NCBI GenBank assembly: GCA_947649645.1
Contig: CANSSP010000007.1
Location: 62,001 to 126,000, forward strand
From: an uncultured Roseburia sp.
GTDB lineage: Bacteria > Bacillota > Clostridia > Lachnospirales > Lachnospiraceae
DNA: 64,000 bases
Direction of reading: 5' to 3'
The translations under genes were made by a program, and so were the position numbers. Shown piece after piece: positions 52,974 to 60,994 of this stretch. The number at the start of each line of letters is the position of its first letter. The stretch's first letter is position 1. The notes beneath the pieces were generated by a model. The model worked only from the letters and a program-made list of their open reading frames with translations, was not told the origin of the DNA and ran no database searches.

Positions 52974-53567
52974 CTATTCCTCGCCTGTTCCAAGAGCGCG
53001 TTCCCGCTCCTTTACCGCGGCCTCCCGCTCTTTTAGTTCCTCTTCCCAGAACTCATAGCGGTCAATCAGTTTCTTCTCATAATTCAGAATCGTCGCATTA
53101 TCCGAAGTTGCCGTAATCACAAACATGGCAACGACACAGACCGCAAGCACCACACAGACCGCAAGCACCCCCTGATACTTTTTCCTGTATACCTGGCGCG
53201 CCGCGGCCAGCTTTGCCTGCTCCGCCCGGCGTCTTTCCTCCTGCCTGCCTTTCTCAGCCTCCATAAACGCATCCAGATCCCGGTGCCTTATCCGGATCGG
53301 CAGAATCGCCTCGTTACTGATTTCGGGAACAGATACCAGATATTCCTGCAGGTCTTTCAGATACGAATATCCCACCGCCGTCTCAAACAAATCCTGTTGT
53401 ATCATTCTATTATAGATCTGAAGAACCTCGTCCGGATTTCCCATATCTGTTTTCTCCCTGATATAGCGGATTCCCTCTTTTTCCTTTTTCGCCTGCTCTG
53501 CCTCCGCACTCTGTGAAAAGTAAAATCCTCCCACAACGATCCCTTTTCGCTCCCTGCTCTCAGCCAT
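52974..53567 (-). CDS. Tail-anchored-like membrane protein of unknown function
   Basis: A 197-residue protein. The start MAESRERKGIVVGGFYFSQS leads into a soluble helical domain (GIRYIREKTDMGNPDEVLQIYNRM split across the region, VGYSYLKDLQEYLVSV). One membrane helix lies at about residues 137-160 (GVLAVCVVLAVCVVAMFVITAT), followed by a charged coiled tail. I recall similar Lachnospiraceae proteins but no function. ATG 53567 follows GAGGGAAGGGA; the frame is open to 53741 and would add another hydrophobic stretch, but that part overlaps the BlaI-type gene. It probably forms an operon with that gene. Confidence 0.65.
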   Translation of the reverse strand: MAESRERKGIVVGGFYFSQSAEAEQAKKEKEGIRYIREKTDMGNPDEVLQIYNRMIQQDLFETAVGYSYLKDLQEYLVSVPEISNEAILPIRIRHRDLDAFMEAEKGRQEERRRAEQAKLAAARQVYRKKYQGVLAVCVVLAVCVVAMFVITATSDNATILNYEKKLIDRYEFWEEELKEREAAVKERERALGTGEE

Positions 53568-53694
53568 CATTTCCCTTCCCTCTTTTTCCATAAAAGTTAT
53601 TCCATCCACCGGATATCCACTATTATAAAAAATCAGAAAGAAGAATGCAATAAAAACAAGACAGACAAAGCCCCGTCTCCCGGACGCAGTCGTC

Positions 53695-54009
53695 TTACAA
53701 TTCCCCCAGACATTTCTTAAGCAGTTCCCCGTCATCATCAAACCACTCTTCTTTCAGCTCCTTCAGCCGTATTTTCCGATACTCCTCCAGCGCCATCATC
53801 GGGAAAAAATAGGTATCCCTCCCCCGCTTTTCCGCACGAAGATATCCTTTGCGGATCAGTCTCGACAAAAAGGTTGAAACCGTCTGCGGCTTCCATCCTC
53901 TTCCATAAGTCCAGTTCACATCCACAAGTACCTCTTTCATCCGCGGAGCCTTCTTGCTGCGGTAGACAATTACCAGCACCTTTTCTTCACAATCTGAAAT
54001 TTTTTCCAT
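53695..54009 (-). CDS. BlaI/MecI-type transcriptional repressor
   Basis: A 104-residue winged-helix repressor. ISDCEEKVLVIVYRSKKAPRMKEVLVDVN and GRGWKPQTVSTFLSRLIRKGYLRAEKRGRDTYFFPM match the N-terminal DNA-binding part of BlaI/MecI proteins; the C-terminal dimer region is short. No BlaR1-type membrane peptidase is next to it, and no beta-lactamase is in the window. The ATG at 54009 follows TGGAGAGTAAT; the longer frame runs through a leader element. A CTAC-N4-GTAG dyad in its promoter spacer suggests autoregulation. Confidence 0.88.
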   Translation of the reverse strand: MEKISDCEEKVLVIVYRSKKAPRMKEVLVDVNWTYGRGWKPQTVSTFLSRLIRKGYLRAEKRGRDTYFFPMMALEEYRKIRLKELKEEWFDDDGELLKKCLGEL

Positions 54010-54075
54010 ATTACTCTCCATTCCGAAGCATCTGCGTGGCGGAACGGCACAAATCCGAGATTTGCGTCTGCCGTC
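54010..54075 (-). repeat. Dispersed leader element, second subtype, upstream of the BlaI-type gene
   Basis: It shares ctccattccgaagc plus tctgcg and the block cggcacaaat with the leader of glnA (14279-14354). It ends in a GGAGAG ribosome site. Confidence 0.55.
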
Positions 54076-54132
54076 ACCCGAATCCTCCATGCCGGCTCAA
54101 TTGCCATCCTGAAATTATGAATCCTAATACAT

Positions 54133-54161
54133 AGATTATTCTACATCGGTAGGTTTTGCAA
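54133..54161 (-). promoter_or_regulatory. Promoter and likely operator of the BlaI-type gene
   Basis: On the minus strand TTGCAA (54156-54161) and TAATCT (54133-54138) are 17 bp apart. The spacer holds CTACATCGGTAG (54141-54152), a dyad like BlaI/MecI/CopY sites. Binding there would block RNA polymerase. Confidence 0.6.
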
Positions 54162-54220
54162 TACTTTTTCCTGAATTTCTGCCCTGACAAGAGTTTCCAC
54201 ATTTGTCGGCTCTTTTTTAT

Positions 54221-54248
54221 TTCATTACGGAAATTCTTATGGTATAAT
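54221..54248 (+). promoter_or_regulatory. Promoter of the small Xre-type gene
   Basis: TATAAT (54243-54248) is preceded at 16 bp by TTCATT (54221-54226). It lies about 70 bp upstream of the ATG. Confidence 0.5.
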
Positions 54249-54315
54249 ATTCCATATTAAACTACGCCGGACACAAGGAGTCTGCATCGCAAGGCGTATG
54301 AATGGAGGTACTAAA

Positions 54316-54519
54316 ATGATATCTTACAAACCACTGTTTCAACAACTGATCAAAAAAGACCTGACAAGAACACAACTGCGCAAGGCAGTCGGATTCGGCA
54401 CACGCCAGCTTGCCAACATGTCCAAGGGACAATACATATCTCTGGAAACAATCGATAAGATCTGCAGTTACCTGAACTGCAGCATAGAAGATGTAATTGA
54501 ACATATTCCCGAACCATAA
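54316..54519 (+). CDS. Small Xre-family helix-turn-helix protein
   Basis: A 67-residue DNA-binding protein made almost only of a Cro/C1-type HTH: LIKKDLTRTQLRKAVGFGTRQLANMSKGQYIS followed by LETIDKICSYLNCSIEDVIEH. This is the stand-alone form common in Firmicutes (YozG-like). The ATG at 54316 follows GGAGGTACTAAA. It has its own promoter and is convergent with the tmRNA gene. Target genes are unknown. Confidence 0.85.
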   Translation: MISYKPLFQQLIKKDLTRTQLRKAVGFGTRQLANMSKGQYISLETIDKICSYLNCSIEDVIEHIPEP

Positions 54520-54632
54520 GATGACAGCCCAAAACAGCCCGGCCTAAGCCAGGATGAAAAAACTGCCGTTTCACCGATAACAGGAAAATGATTGAGATGG
54601 TCAGAATTATCTGAGAAATGTTCCGATCGTTC

Positions 54633-54658
54633 AGAGAGTCCCGCAAGCGGGACTCTCT
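54633..54658 (-). terminator. Perfect stem-loop downstream of tmRNA
   Basis: AGAGAGTCCCGC and GCGGGACTCTCT pair over 12 bp with a 2-nt gap. It lies about 30 nt past the mature tmRNA end. No T-run follows on the minus strand, so its role as terminator or processing site is open. A second small hairpin, GCGGTAA/TTACCGC, lies at 54664-54683. Confidence 0.55.
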
Positions 54659-54690
54659 GTGTCGGCGGTAAAGAATCTTACCGCAGTAAG

Positions 54691-55029
54691 TGGACCAGAT
54701 GGGAGTCGAACCCATGTCCGAAGACAAATTCACTGCCCTTCTACGAGTGTATTCTGTGATTTGATATTCCCTCCGCCGCACCTCCGCAGACAAAGTTACG
54801 GTTTTGGTAGCTTCATATTACGCCCGCGGACTCAAAGCTTTGCCCGTGTCGTTTCCTGCATCGTCGAAGCCGCTGCCCCCGGGTACAGGTGCCCGGGGAG
54901 CGACTGCTGCTCAATTAGGCAGCGATTGCTAAATTATCTTCAGCGTTTAATTTTAAGTGTGGAATTTAACGCATCCCGTGCGACTCGCTTCTCCAGCTTC
55001 ATCATCCCCGTCGAAACCAGTACTGGCCC
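54691..55029 (-). ncRNA. ssrA: Transfer-messenger RNA
   Basis: About 339 nt on the minus strand. The 5' end GGGCCAGTACTGGTTTCGACGG and the 3' end GGTTCGACTCCCATCTGGTCCA are the tRNA-like parts; GGGCCAG and CTGGTCC form the acceptor stem. The mRNA-like part (54915-54944) codes the tag AEDNLAIAA then TAA, a clostridial-type tag. The terminal CCA is not encoded (discriminator A is followed by CTTA). With SmpB it rescues stalled ribosomes. Its first base is the last base of the smpB stop codon, so the two share one transcript and RNase processing must free the RNA. Confidence 0.96.
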
Positions 55030-55493
55030 TAAATATTTTTCACTTTGAAATCGCGCTCCGCCTCGCGCCGCATATCTTTTCTGGCGATATCCTGACGCTT
55101 ATCGTACAGCTTTTTACCACGCGCAAGGGCAATCTCTACTTTTACAAGACTTCCCTTAAAATATACTTCCACCGGCACGAGGGTATACCCCTGTTCTGCG
55201 CTTTTTCCGATGAGTCTGCGGATCTCCGTCCGGTGCATCAGGAGCTTTTTCGGGCGAAGCGGATCTTTATTGAAGATATTGCCCTTCTCATACGGACTGA
55301 TATGCATCCCGTATACAACAACCTCTCCGTTTTCTATCCGGATAAAAGCCTCCTTGATACTGCATCTGCCCATGCGCAGGGACTTCACCTCCGTCCCGTG
55401 CAGCGCGATGCCCGCCTCGTACCGCTCTTCCAGAAAATAGTCATGGTAAGCTTTTTTATTGTTTGCAATCAGCTTTTTTCCTGTTTTTGCCAT
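55029..55493 (-). CDS. smpB: SsrA-binding protein SmpB
   Basis: A 154-residue partner of tmRNA. It has [34 protein letters not shown] (read as consecutive conserved blocks), [29 protein letters not shown], and [13 protein letters not shown], and ends in the basic tail [15 protein letters not shown] 55493 follows GGGAGGATGGC; the longer frame crosses the smpB promoter. Its stop TAG overlaps the first G of tmRNA. Confidence 0.97.
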   Translation of the reverse strand: MAKTGKKLIANNKKAYHDYFLEERYEAGIALHGTEVKSLRMGRCSIKEAFIRIENGEVVVYGMHISPYEKGNIFNKDPLRPKKLLMHRTEIRRLIGKSAEQGYTLVPVEVYFKGSLVKVEIALARGKKLYDKRQDIARKDMRREAERDFKVKNI

Positions 55494-55537
55494 GCCATCC
55501 TCCCTTAAAAAGCGGCGAAGTCTTCCGCTTACATGAT

Positions 55538-55566
55538 AGTATAACCCGAAATCCGCTTTTCTGCAA
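55538..55566 (-). promoter_or_regulatory. smpB-ssrA promoter
   Basis: On the minus strand TTGCAG (55561-55566) and TATACT (55538-55543) are 17 bp apart, 45 bp upstream of the smpB ATG. Confidence 0.7.
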
Positions 55567-55610
55567 GACGCTTCCGCTTTTTTTTGCAGATTTCCCAACG
55601 GCTGCTACAA

Positions 55611-55652
55611 CGTCCGGCCCGCTTAATACCGCCTGCTGCGACGGGCCGGACG
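55611..55652 (-). other. GC-rich stem-loop between rnr and smpB
   Basis: CGTCCGGCCCG and CGGGCCGGACG form a perfect 11-bp stem around a 20-nt loop. No T-run follows; it may stabilise or process the rnr mRNA end. Confidence 0.55.
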
Positions 55653-55709
55653 CCGCGCCTGTGTGTTTCCCACGGTCAGCGCGGCCAGCTCGCAGAACTG
55701 CAGTCGGAT

Positions 55710-57842
55710 TTATTCTTCTCTGGCAACGCAAAACTGGATGGTGCGCATCATGCGGTCTGTGCTCTCTGCAACGACTTCGATTTTCTGTCCCAGCTTATAA
55801 CGCTTTCCCGTCGCCTGCCCGACCAGTTCGTACGTATCGCCGTCATAATAGAAATAATCTTCCGCAAGTGAAGTCACATGGACAAGACCCTCCACCGTAT
55901 TTGGAAGTTCCACATAAAAGCCCCATTCCGTCACGCCGGAGATCACGCCCGAAAACCGCTCTCCAAGCCGTTCCTCCATATACTCCACTTTTTTAAGCTT
56001 TTCCGTCTCGCGCTCTGCCTCCTCGGCACGACGCTCCGTCTCGCTCGAATGCTTTGCCACCTCTGGCAGCAGCTTTTCATAATGTCCGATCTTCCCGGCA
56101 TCCAGCCTGCCCCTTAGATGATCTTTTATAATCCGGTGAATCTGAAGGTCCGGATAGCGGCGGATCGGTGAAGTAAAGTGGCAGTAATAAGGAGCCGCAA
56201 GCCCGAAATGTCCCGTCCCCATTGTACTGTATTTCGCCTGTTTCATCGAGCGCAGCGTCAGCCGGGCAATCAGCGCCTCTTCCGGCGTCCCGTCCACCTT
56301 CTCCAGAAGCTTCTGGAGCTCCTTTGGATGGACTTCGTCCTGACCGATATGGATGGAATACCCGAAATTGTTGATAAACGCAGAGAGCTTTCTGATCTTT
56401 TCGTTGTCCGGATTATCGTGCGTGCGGTAGAGAAACGGCAGTTCCTGCCAGAAAAAATTCTGTGCGATCGTCTCATTGGCAATCAGCATAAAATCCTCGA
56501 TGATCTTTGTCGCCACATTGCGTTCATACGGCTTTATCTCAACGGGCTTCCCGGCATCGTCCAGTACCACCTTCGTCTCCGGAAAATCAAAGTCAATGGA
56601 ACCGCGTTTTCTCCGCTTCTGCCGCAAAATACCGGCCAGTTCCTCCATCCGCACGAACATCGGAACCAGATCTTCATACTTTTTCCGCTCGTCCGCGTCA
56701 CCATCCTCCAGAATCTTTTTCACACTTGTGTAACTCATACGACGGTCCACGCGGATTACTGTCTCGGCGATCACATGGTCTTTCACATTTCCCTTTCCGT
56801 CAATCGTCATCACACAGCTTAGTGCCAGGCGGTCTTCCCCTTCATTCAGGGAACAGATCCCGTTGGAAAGCTTATGCGGCAGCATCGGAATCACACGGTC
56901 CACAAGATAGACGGAGGTCCCGCGCTTTCTGGCCTCGACGTCAATTGCGCTGCGCTCCTGCACGTAATTGGCGACATCTGCGATATGAACTCCGAGCTTA
57001 TAATCCGCCCCCTCTTTTGTCAGGGTGACTGCATCGTCGAGATCTTTCGCATCCTCTCCGTCAATCGTCACCGTCTGCCAGCCGCGCAGGTCCGTCCGCC
57101 CTTCCAGATCCGCTTCACTGACCTCCTTTGCCACCCGCCCGGCCTGATTTAATATCTTCTGGGAAAATTCCGTCGGAAGCTCATAGGCTCTTACAATAGA
57201 AAGAATGTCCGTTCCCGGGTCATTGATGTGCCCCAGAATCTCGACGACCTTCCCTTCCGGATTTTTTCCCGTTCCGCCGAAATCGGTGATCTCCACGACA
57301 ACCTTATGCCCGCTGACCGCCCCCTTTGCGCGCTCGGCAGGAATAAAAATATCTCTTCCAAACTTTGGATTGTCCGGAACGGCAAAACCAAATGTCGGGC
57401 TCGCCTGGTACGTACAGACAATCTGCTGCGTACCACGGGAAACAATTTTTTCCACCGCTCCTTCTCTCCGTCTGCCTCTGCCGCTCTCCGGCAGCAGAGA
57501 AATCTGCACGGTATCCATATGAAACGCCCCGTTCACAAAAGCCTCCGGTATAAAAACATCATCCTCTTCGTCCGATATTTTCACAAAACCAAAACCTCTC
57601 GGATGTGCGTAAAAAACACCGGCAAGACCGCTTTCCTCCGATTTTATATACGTTCCCTTCGATGTGATCCTGATCTTCCCGTCCGCCAGCAGAGCATCCA
57701 GGACCTCCTGCAGCTCTCCCCGTTGTGCTTTTGGCACATTTAAAACGGCTGCAATCTCTTTTGCCTTCATCGGCACATACAGCTCGTCACACAGAAATCG
57801 ATATATCGTTTCTTTTCTCTCTTTCATTCGTTCCTGTTCCAT
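55710..57842 (-). CDS. rnr: Ribonuclease R
   Basis: A 710-residue 3'-5' exoribonuclease that degrades structured RNA and works with tmRNA on stalled mRNAs. From the N-terminus: an HTH-like region (about 1-70), two cold-shock-type domains (about 75-230), the RNB catalytic domain with WQTVTIDGEDAKDLDDAV and YFTSPIRRYPDL-like HFTSPIRRYPDLQIHR, and a C-terminal S1 domain (about 620-700; RFSGVISGVTEWGFYVEL). The ATG at 57842 follows GGAGGGAACG. It lies between secG and smpB, the classic Firmicutes order. Confidence 0.97.
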   Translation of the reverse strand: MEQERMKERKETIYRFLCDELYVPMKAKEIAAVLNVPKAQRGELQEVLDALLADGKIRITSKGTYIKSEESGLAGVFYAHPRGFGFVKISDEEDDVFIPEAFVNGAFHMDTVQISLLPESGRGRRREGAVEKIVSRGTQQIVCTYQASPTFGFAVPDNPKFGRDIFIPAERAKGAVSGHKVVVEITDFGGTGKNPEGKVVEILGHINDPGTDILSIVRAYELPTEFSQKILNQAGRVAKEVSEADLEGRTDLRGWQTVTIDGEDAKDLDDAVTLTKEGADYKLGVHIADVANYVQERSAIDVEARKRGTSVYLVDRVIPMLPHKLSNGICSLNEGEDRLALSCVMTIDGKGNVKDHVIAETVIRVDRRMSYTSVKKILEDGDADERKKYEDLVPMFVRMEELAGILRQKRRKRGSIDFDFPETKVVLDDAGKPVEIKPYERNVATKIIEDFMLIANETIAQNFFWQELPFLYRTHDNPDNEKIRKLSAFINNFGYSIHIGQDEVHPKELQKLLEKVDGTPEEALIARLTLRSMKQAKYSTMGTGHFGLAAPYYCHFTSPIRRYPDLQIHRIIKDHLRGRLDAGKIGHYEKLLPEVAKHSSETERRAEEAERETEKLKKVEYMEERLGERFSGVISGVTEWGFYVELPNTVEGLVHVTSLAEDYFYYDGDTYELVGQATGKRYKLGQKIEVVAESTDRMMRTIQFCVAREE

Positions 57843-57954
57843 CGTTCCCTCCTTCCCGCCTGCGGCAGGCCGCTTTTACAACTGTTTTCTTCTCCGGCGC
57901 AGGGCGGTCACGCCCGGAAGGTTTTTTCACATATGGAAGACACTTTCCTGTATG

Positions 57955-57981
57955 CAAAAAAACTGCCGCTTTCACGACAGT
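57955..57981 (-). terminator. Terminator between secG and rnr
   Basis: On the minus strand ACTGTCG pairs with CGGCAGT (one G-U) and is followed by seven T. Part of the secG transcripts should stop here, so rnr may depend on readthrough or another promoter. Confidence 0.8.
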
Positions 57982-57988
57982 CTTTCCC

Positions 57989-58228
57989 TCAGAAGATACC
58001 CATATTCAGGACGGCAGCAAGTATGATAAACAGAGCCACACAAAGCTTTGTGAGCCACACCAGCCTCCCCTCCATGGAGCGTCCCTTGTTCTTTCCCCAG
58101 TACGTATCCGCCGCGCCTGCGATCGCACCGAGCCCCGCCGACTTTCCTTCCTGCATCAGAATAACAACTGTCAGTATCAGACTGATAAATATAAAAATAA
58201 CGGTCAGAATCGTCTTTAAAATCTCCAA
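57989..58228 (-). CDS. secG: Preprotein translocase subunit SecG
   Basis: A 79-residue protein with two membrane helices (about residues 4-24 and 58-78) and a Gly-rich middle (GLGAIAGAADTYWGKNKGRS), the SecG layout. It supports SecYE in protein export. Its length and its place before rnr-smpB-ssrA match other Firmicutes. A promoter lies at 58279-58307. Confidence 0.95.
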   Translation of the reverse strand: MEILKTILTVIFIFISLILTVVILMQEGKSAGLGAIAGAADTYWGKNKGRSMEGRLVWLTKLCVALFIILAAVLNMGIF

Positions 58229-58278
58229 AATCGTTTCCTCCTGCGGTCCTTTGATTATAACTGATTATAACTCTGGAT

Positions 58279-58307
58279 ATTATAACATATGAAAATACTA
58301 TTTTCAA
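58279..58307 (-). promoter_or_regulatory. secG promoter
   Basis: On the minus strand TTGAAA (58302-58307) and a perfect TATAAT (58279-58284) are 17 bp apart. Two more copies of TTATAATC follow downstream, probably by chance in AT-rich leader. Confidence 0.8.
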
Positions 58308-58367
58308 CTACTTTTTTCCGAAACAGATAAGGCCTCTGTCATCCGGTCTGCCGCGGGCAGCAAAACG

Positions 58368-59864
58368 TCAGACCGGCGTAATCTTCAACACGACCGGAAA
58401 ACGCACATCCACCCCCGCTTCTTCCGACAACATCCCCGCATTGACGAAAAGCCCGTCTGTTTTTACCTCCCAGCAGAGTTCCCCCCGGTATCCTAAAATC
58501 TCTACCTTCCCGATCAGACCGTGAAATCCGCCCTTATCCGGATCACTGTTTTTTGCAAGCGAACGGATACAGAACATTCCGTCCCCGGGACATTTCAGAC
58601 AGGCCGCGTAGATTGCCCCGTGACCGGCCGTAAAACGGTAATCCTGCGGCGTATAAACCGTCTCCGTCTGATCCGAAAACGGACCCTGCTCTGCCTTTGA
58701 AGGGCCTTCCGACGACTGACGCCATACCTTTGCGCCGGTTATGGCCTCCCCGTTTACATGCATCCAGGCCGCAAGATCCGCAAGGATCCGCCGGTCTGCG
58801 TCCGGTATCGTTCCGTCCGCCTTCGGCCCGATATTGAGCAGAAGATTTCCGTTTTTGCTGACGACGTCGAGTAATGTACAGATAATCTCGCTGCTGCTCT
58901 TATAGTCCAGGGAATCTGTATAACACCAGGAATTGCGCGCTACCGCCGTATCTGTCTGCCAGGGATACGGCTTTGCCTCCGCAAAACCCCCGCGCTCCAC
59001 CTCGGCAATACCGCTTCCCGCCATCATCGCGTCATATTTATAGCAGATCATCACGTCCTTTCCCCAGGACTTACCGCAATTGTAATAAAATGCCGCGATC
59101 TTTTTCAGCCAGGGCTTAAACGCTTCATGCTGGATCCACCAGTCAAAATACAACAGTTCCGGACGATATTTTACGATAATCTCCGCCGTCCGGAGCAGCC
59201 AGTCTTCCAGAAACTCCTCCGTCGGATACGGCATACTGCCAAGATCGTGCGGATCGGGTTCCGGCATCGCCGGCCAGTAAAAATCACCTCTTGCCAGCGG
59301 CTCTCTCACGTCGCTCGCAAATGCCTTTCCGTGTCCCATAAAAAACCAGTGCTCGGCGCGGTGGCTTGAAGTACAGAACTTTATCCCACGCTTCCCGGCT
59401 GCTTTCTTTAGTTCGCCCAGCACATCTCTGCGCGGTCCCATCTCTTTTGCATTCCAGCGTGAAAGGCTGCTCTCATACATCTGAAATCCGTCATGGTGCT
59501 CCGCCACCGGAAACACATATCCGGCGCCTGCTCTTTCAAACAGCTCCATCCACGCGTCGGGGTCAAATTTCTCTGCGGTAAACAGCGGAATAAAATCCTT
59601 ATAACCAAACACATTCTGCGGCCCGTATGTCTTAATATGATGTTCATACGCAGGTGTTCCCCTGATATACATATTTCTGGAATACCATTCGCTTGAATAA
59701 GCGGGAACGCTGTAAACACCCCAGTGGATAAATATTCCGAGTTTTTCCCTGGAAAACCATGCCGGCACCTTCGCCTGCATAAGCGATTCCCAGTCCGGCC
59801 GGTATGGTCCCCGGGCGATCATTTCCTCCACGGCCGGCAGACTGTATTCCGACAGATCACACAT
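58368..59864 (-). CDS. Alpha-L-fucosidase (GH29)
   Basis: A 498-residue glycoside hydrolase. WFSREKLGIFIHWGVYSVPAY, NMYIRGTPAYEHH, and AEHHDGFQMYESSLSRWN are the conserved N-terminal barrel blocks of GH29. YFDWWIQ holds the likely nucleophile Asp, and SKNGNLLLNIGPKADGTIPD follows. No signal peptide is visible, so it should act in the cytosol on imported fucosylated sugars from mucin or milk glycans. ATG 59864 follows GGGAGGAAAGAAAG and overlaps the end of tgt by 8 bp. No transporter or fucose pathway is nearby. Confidence 0.9.
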   Translation of the reverse strand: MCDLSEYSLPAVEEMIARGPYRPDWESLMQAKVPAWFSREKLGIFIHWGVYSVPAYSSEWYSRNMYIRGTPAYEHHIKTYGPQNVFGYKDFIPLFTAEKFDPDAWMELFERAGAGYVFPVAEHHDGFQMYESSLSRWNAKEMGPRRDVLGELKKAAGKRGIKFCTSSHRAEHWFFMGHGKAFASDVREPLARGDFYWPAMPEPDPHDLGSMPYPTEEFLEDWLLRTAEIIVKYRPELLYFDWWIQHEAFKPWLKKIAAFYYNCGKSWGKDVMICYKYDAMMAGSGIAEVERGGFAEAKPYPWQTDTAVARNSWCYTDSLDYKSSSEIICTLLDVVSKNGNLLLNIGPKADGTIPDADRRILADLAAWMHVNGEAITGAKVWRQSSEGPSKAEQGPFSDQTETVYTPQDYRFTAGHGAIYAACLKCPGDGMFCIRSLAKNSDPDKGGFHGLIGKVEILGYRGELCWEVKTDGLFVNAGMLSEEAGVDVRFPVVLKITPV

Positions 59865-60993
59865 CTTTCTTTCCTCCCATCCGATCCAGTTTTTCTGCTT
59901 TGTAGGATGCAAAACGCCCGGCATCCAGCGCTTCCCTGATCTCTTCCATCATCGTGTTGTAAAAATACAGGTTGTGCAGCACGCAAAGCCGCATCCCCAG
60001 CATTTCCCCAGCCTTCAGAAGATGACGGATATATGCCCTGCTGTAGCGTCCGCAGGCCGGACAGCCGCATCCCTCCTCGATCGGACGCGCGTCTTTCTCA
60101 TACTGGCGGTTAAACAGGTTTAATTTCCCACTGTTTGTGTAGACATGTCCGTGGCGGCCGTTTCTGGTCGGATAAACGCAGTCAAAAAAATCGACGCCGC
60201 GCTCCACGCCTTCTAAAATATTTGCCGGCGTGCCCACTCCCATCAGGTACGTCGGTTTGTGAAGCGGAAGATGCGGCACCGTCTCGTCTAAAATGTGATA
60301 CATCTCCTCATGCGTCTCCCCCACAGCCAGACCGCCGACGGCATAGCCGTCCAGCTCCATCTCGGATATGCGTTTCGCATGATCCGTCCGGATGTCCGCG
60401 AAAATGGCGCCCTGATTGATGCCGAACAGCATCTGCCGCGGATTCACCACATTTTCCTGCCCGTTCAGCCGCTCCATCTCCTTCTTACAGCGCTCTAACC
60501 AGCGTGTCGTCCGCGCAACCGAATCCGCCACATAGCTGCGCTCCGCAAGAGCGGGAGCACACTCGTCAAACGCCATCGCGATCGTAGAGCCGAGATTGGA
60601 CTGAATCTGCATACTCTCCTCCGGCCCCATAAAAATCTTCGCACCGTCGACATGGGAGTGAAAATAAACCCCCTCCTCCCTGATTCTGCGGAGCCCTGCC
60701 AGCGAAAAAACCTGAAAACCACCGGAATCCGTCAGAATCGGCCGGTTCCAGGACATAAAGCGATGCAGTCCCCCCATCTCTCTGATCAGCCTGTCTCCGG
60801 GGCGCACATGCAGATGATACGTATTCGACAATTCTACCTGACATCTGATCTCTTCCAGGTCCTGCGTCGATACCGCCCCCTTGATCGCCGCCGCAGTTCC
60901 CACATTCATAAAAACCGGCGTCTGTATATCCCCGTGCACCGTGTGTAATACGCCTCTTTTCGCACGGCCCTCCCGCTTCAATAATTCGTACAT
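59857..60993 (-). CDS. tgt: Queuine/preQ1 tRNA-ribosyltransferase
   Basis: A 378-residue enzyme that exchanges G34 for preQ1 in tRNAs for Asn, Asp, His and Tyr. LTDSGGFQVFSL has the general base Asp; GVDFFDCVYPTRNGRHG has the nucleophile Asp; zinc ligands are in GCGCPACGRYSRAYIRHL and a later His (LCVLHN). The ATG at 60993 follows GAGTGAGGTATAGT; the frame starts 12 bp earlier at a GTG. It is directly preceded by an unknown coiled-coil membrane protein gene and overlaps the fucosidase gene. Confidence 0.97.
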   Translation of the reverse strand: MYELLKREGRAKRGVLHTVHGDIQTPVFMNVGTAAAIKGAVSTQDLEEIRCQVELSNTYHLHVRPGDRLIREMGGLHRFMSWNRPILTDSGGFQVFSLAGLRRIREEGVYFHSHVDGAKIFMGPEESMQIQSNLGSTIAMAFDECAPALAERSYVADSVARTTRWLERCKKEMERLNGQENVVNPRQMLFGINQGAIFADIRTDHAKRISEMELDGYAVGGLAVGETHEEMYHILDETVPHLPLHKPTYLMGVGTPANILEGVERGVDFFDCVYPTRNGRHGHVYTNSGKLNLFNRQYEKDARPIEEGCGCPACGRYSRAYIRHLLKAGEMLGMRLCVLHNLYFYNTMMEEIREALDAGRFASYKAEKLDRMGGKKDV

Positions 60994-60994
60994 A

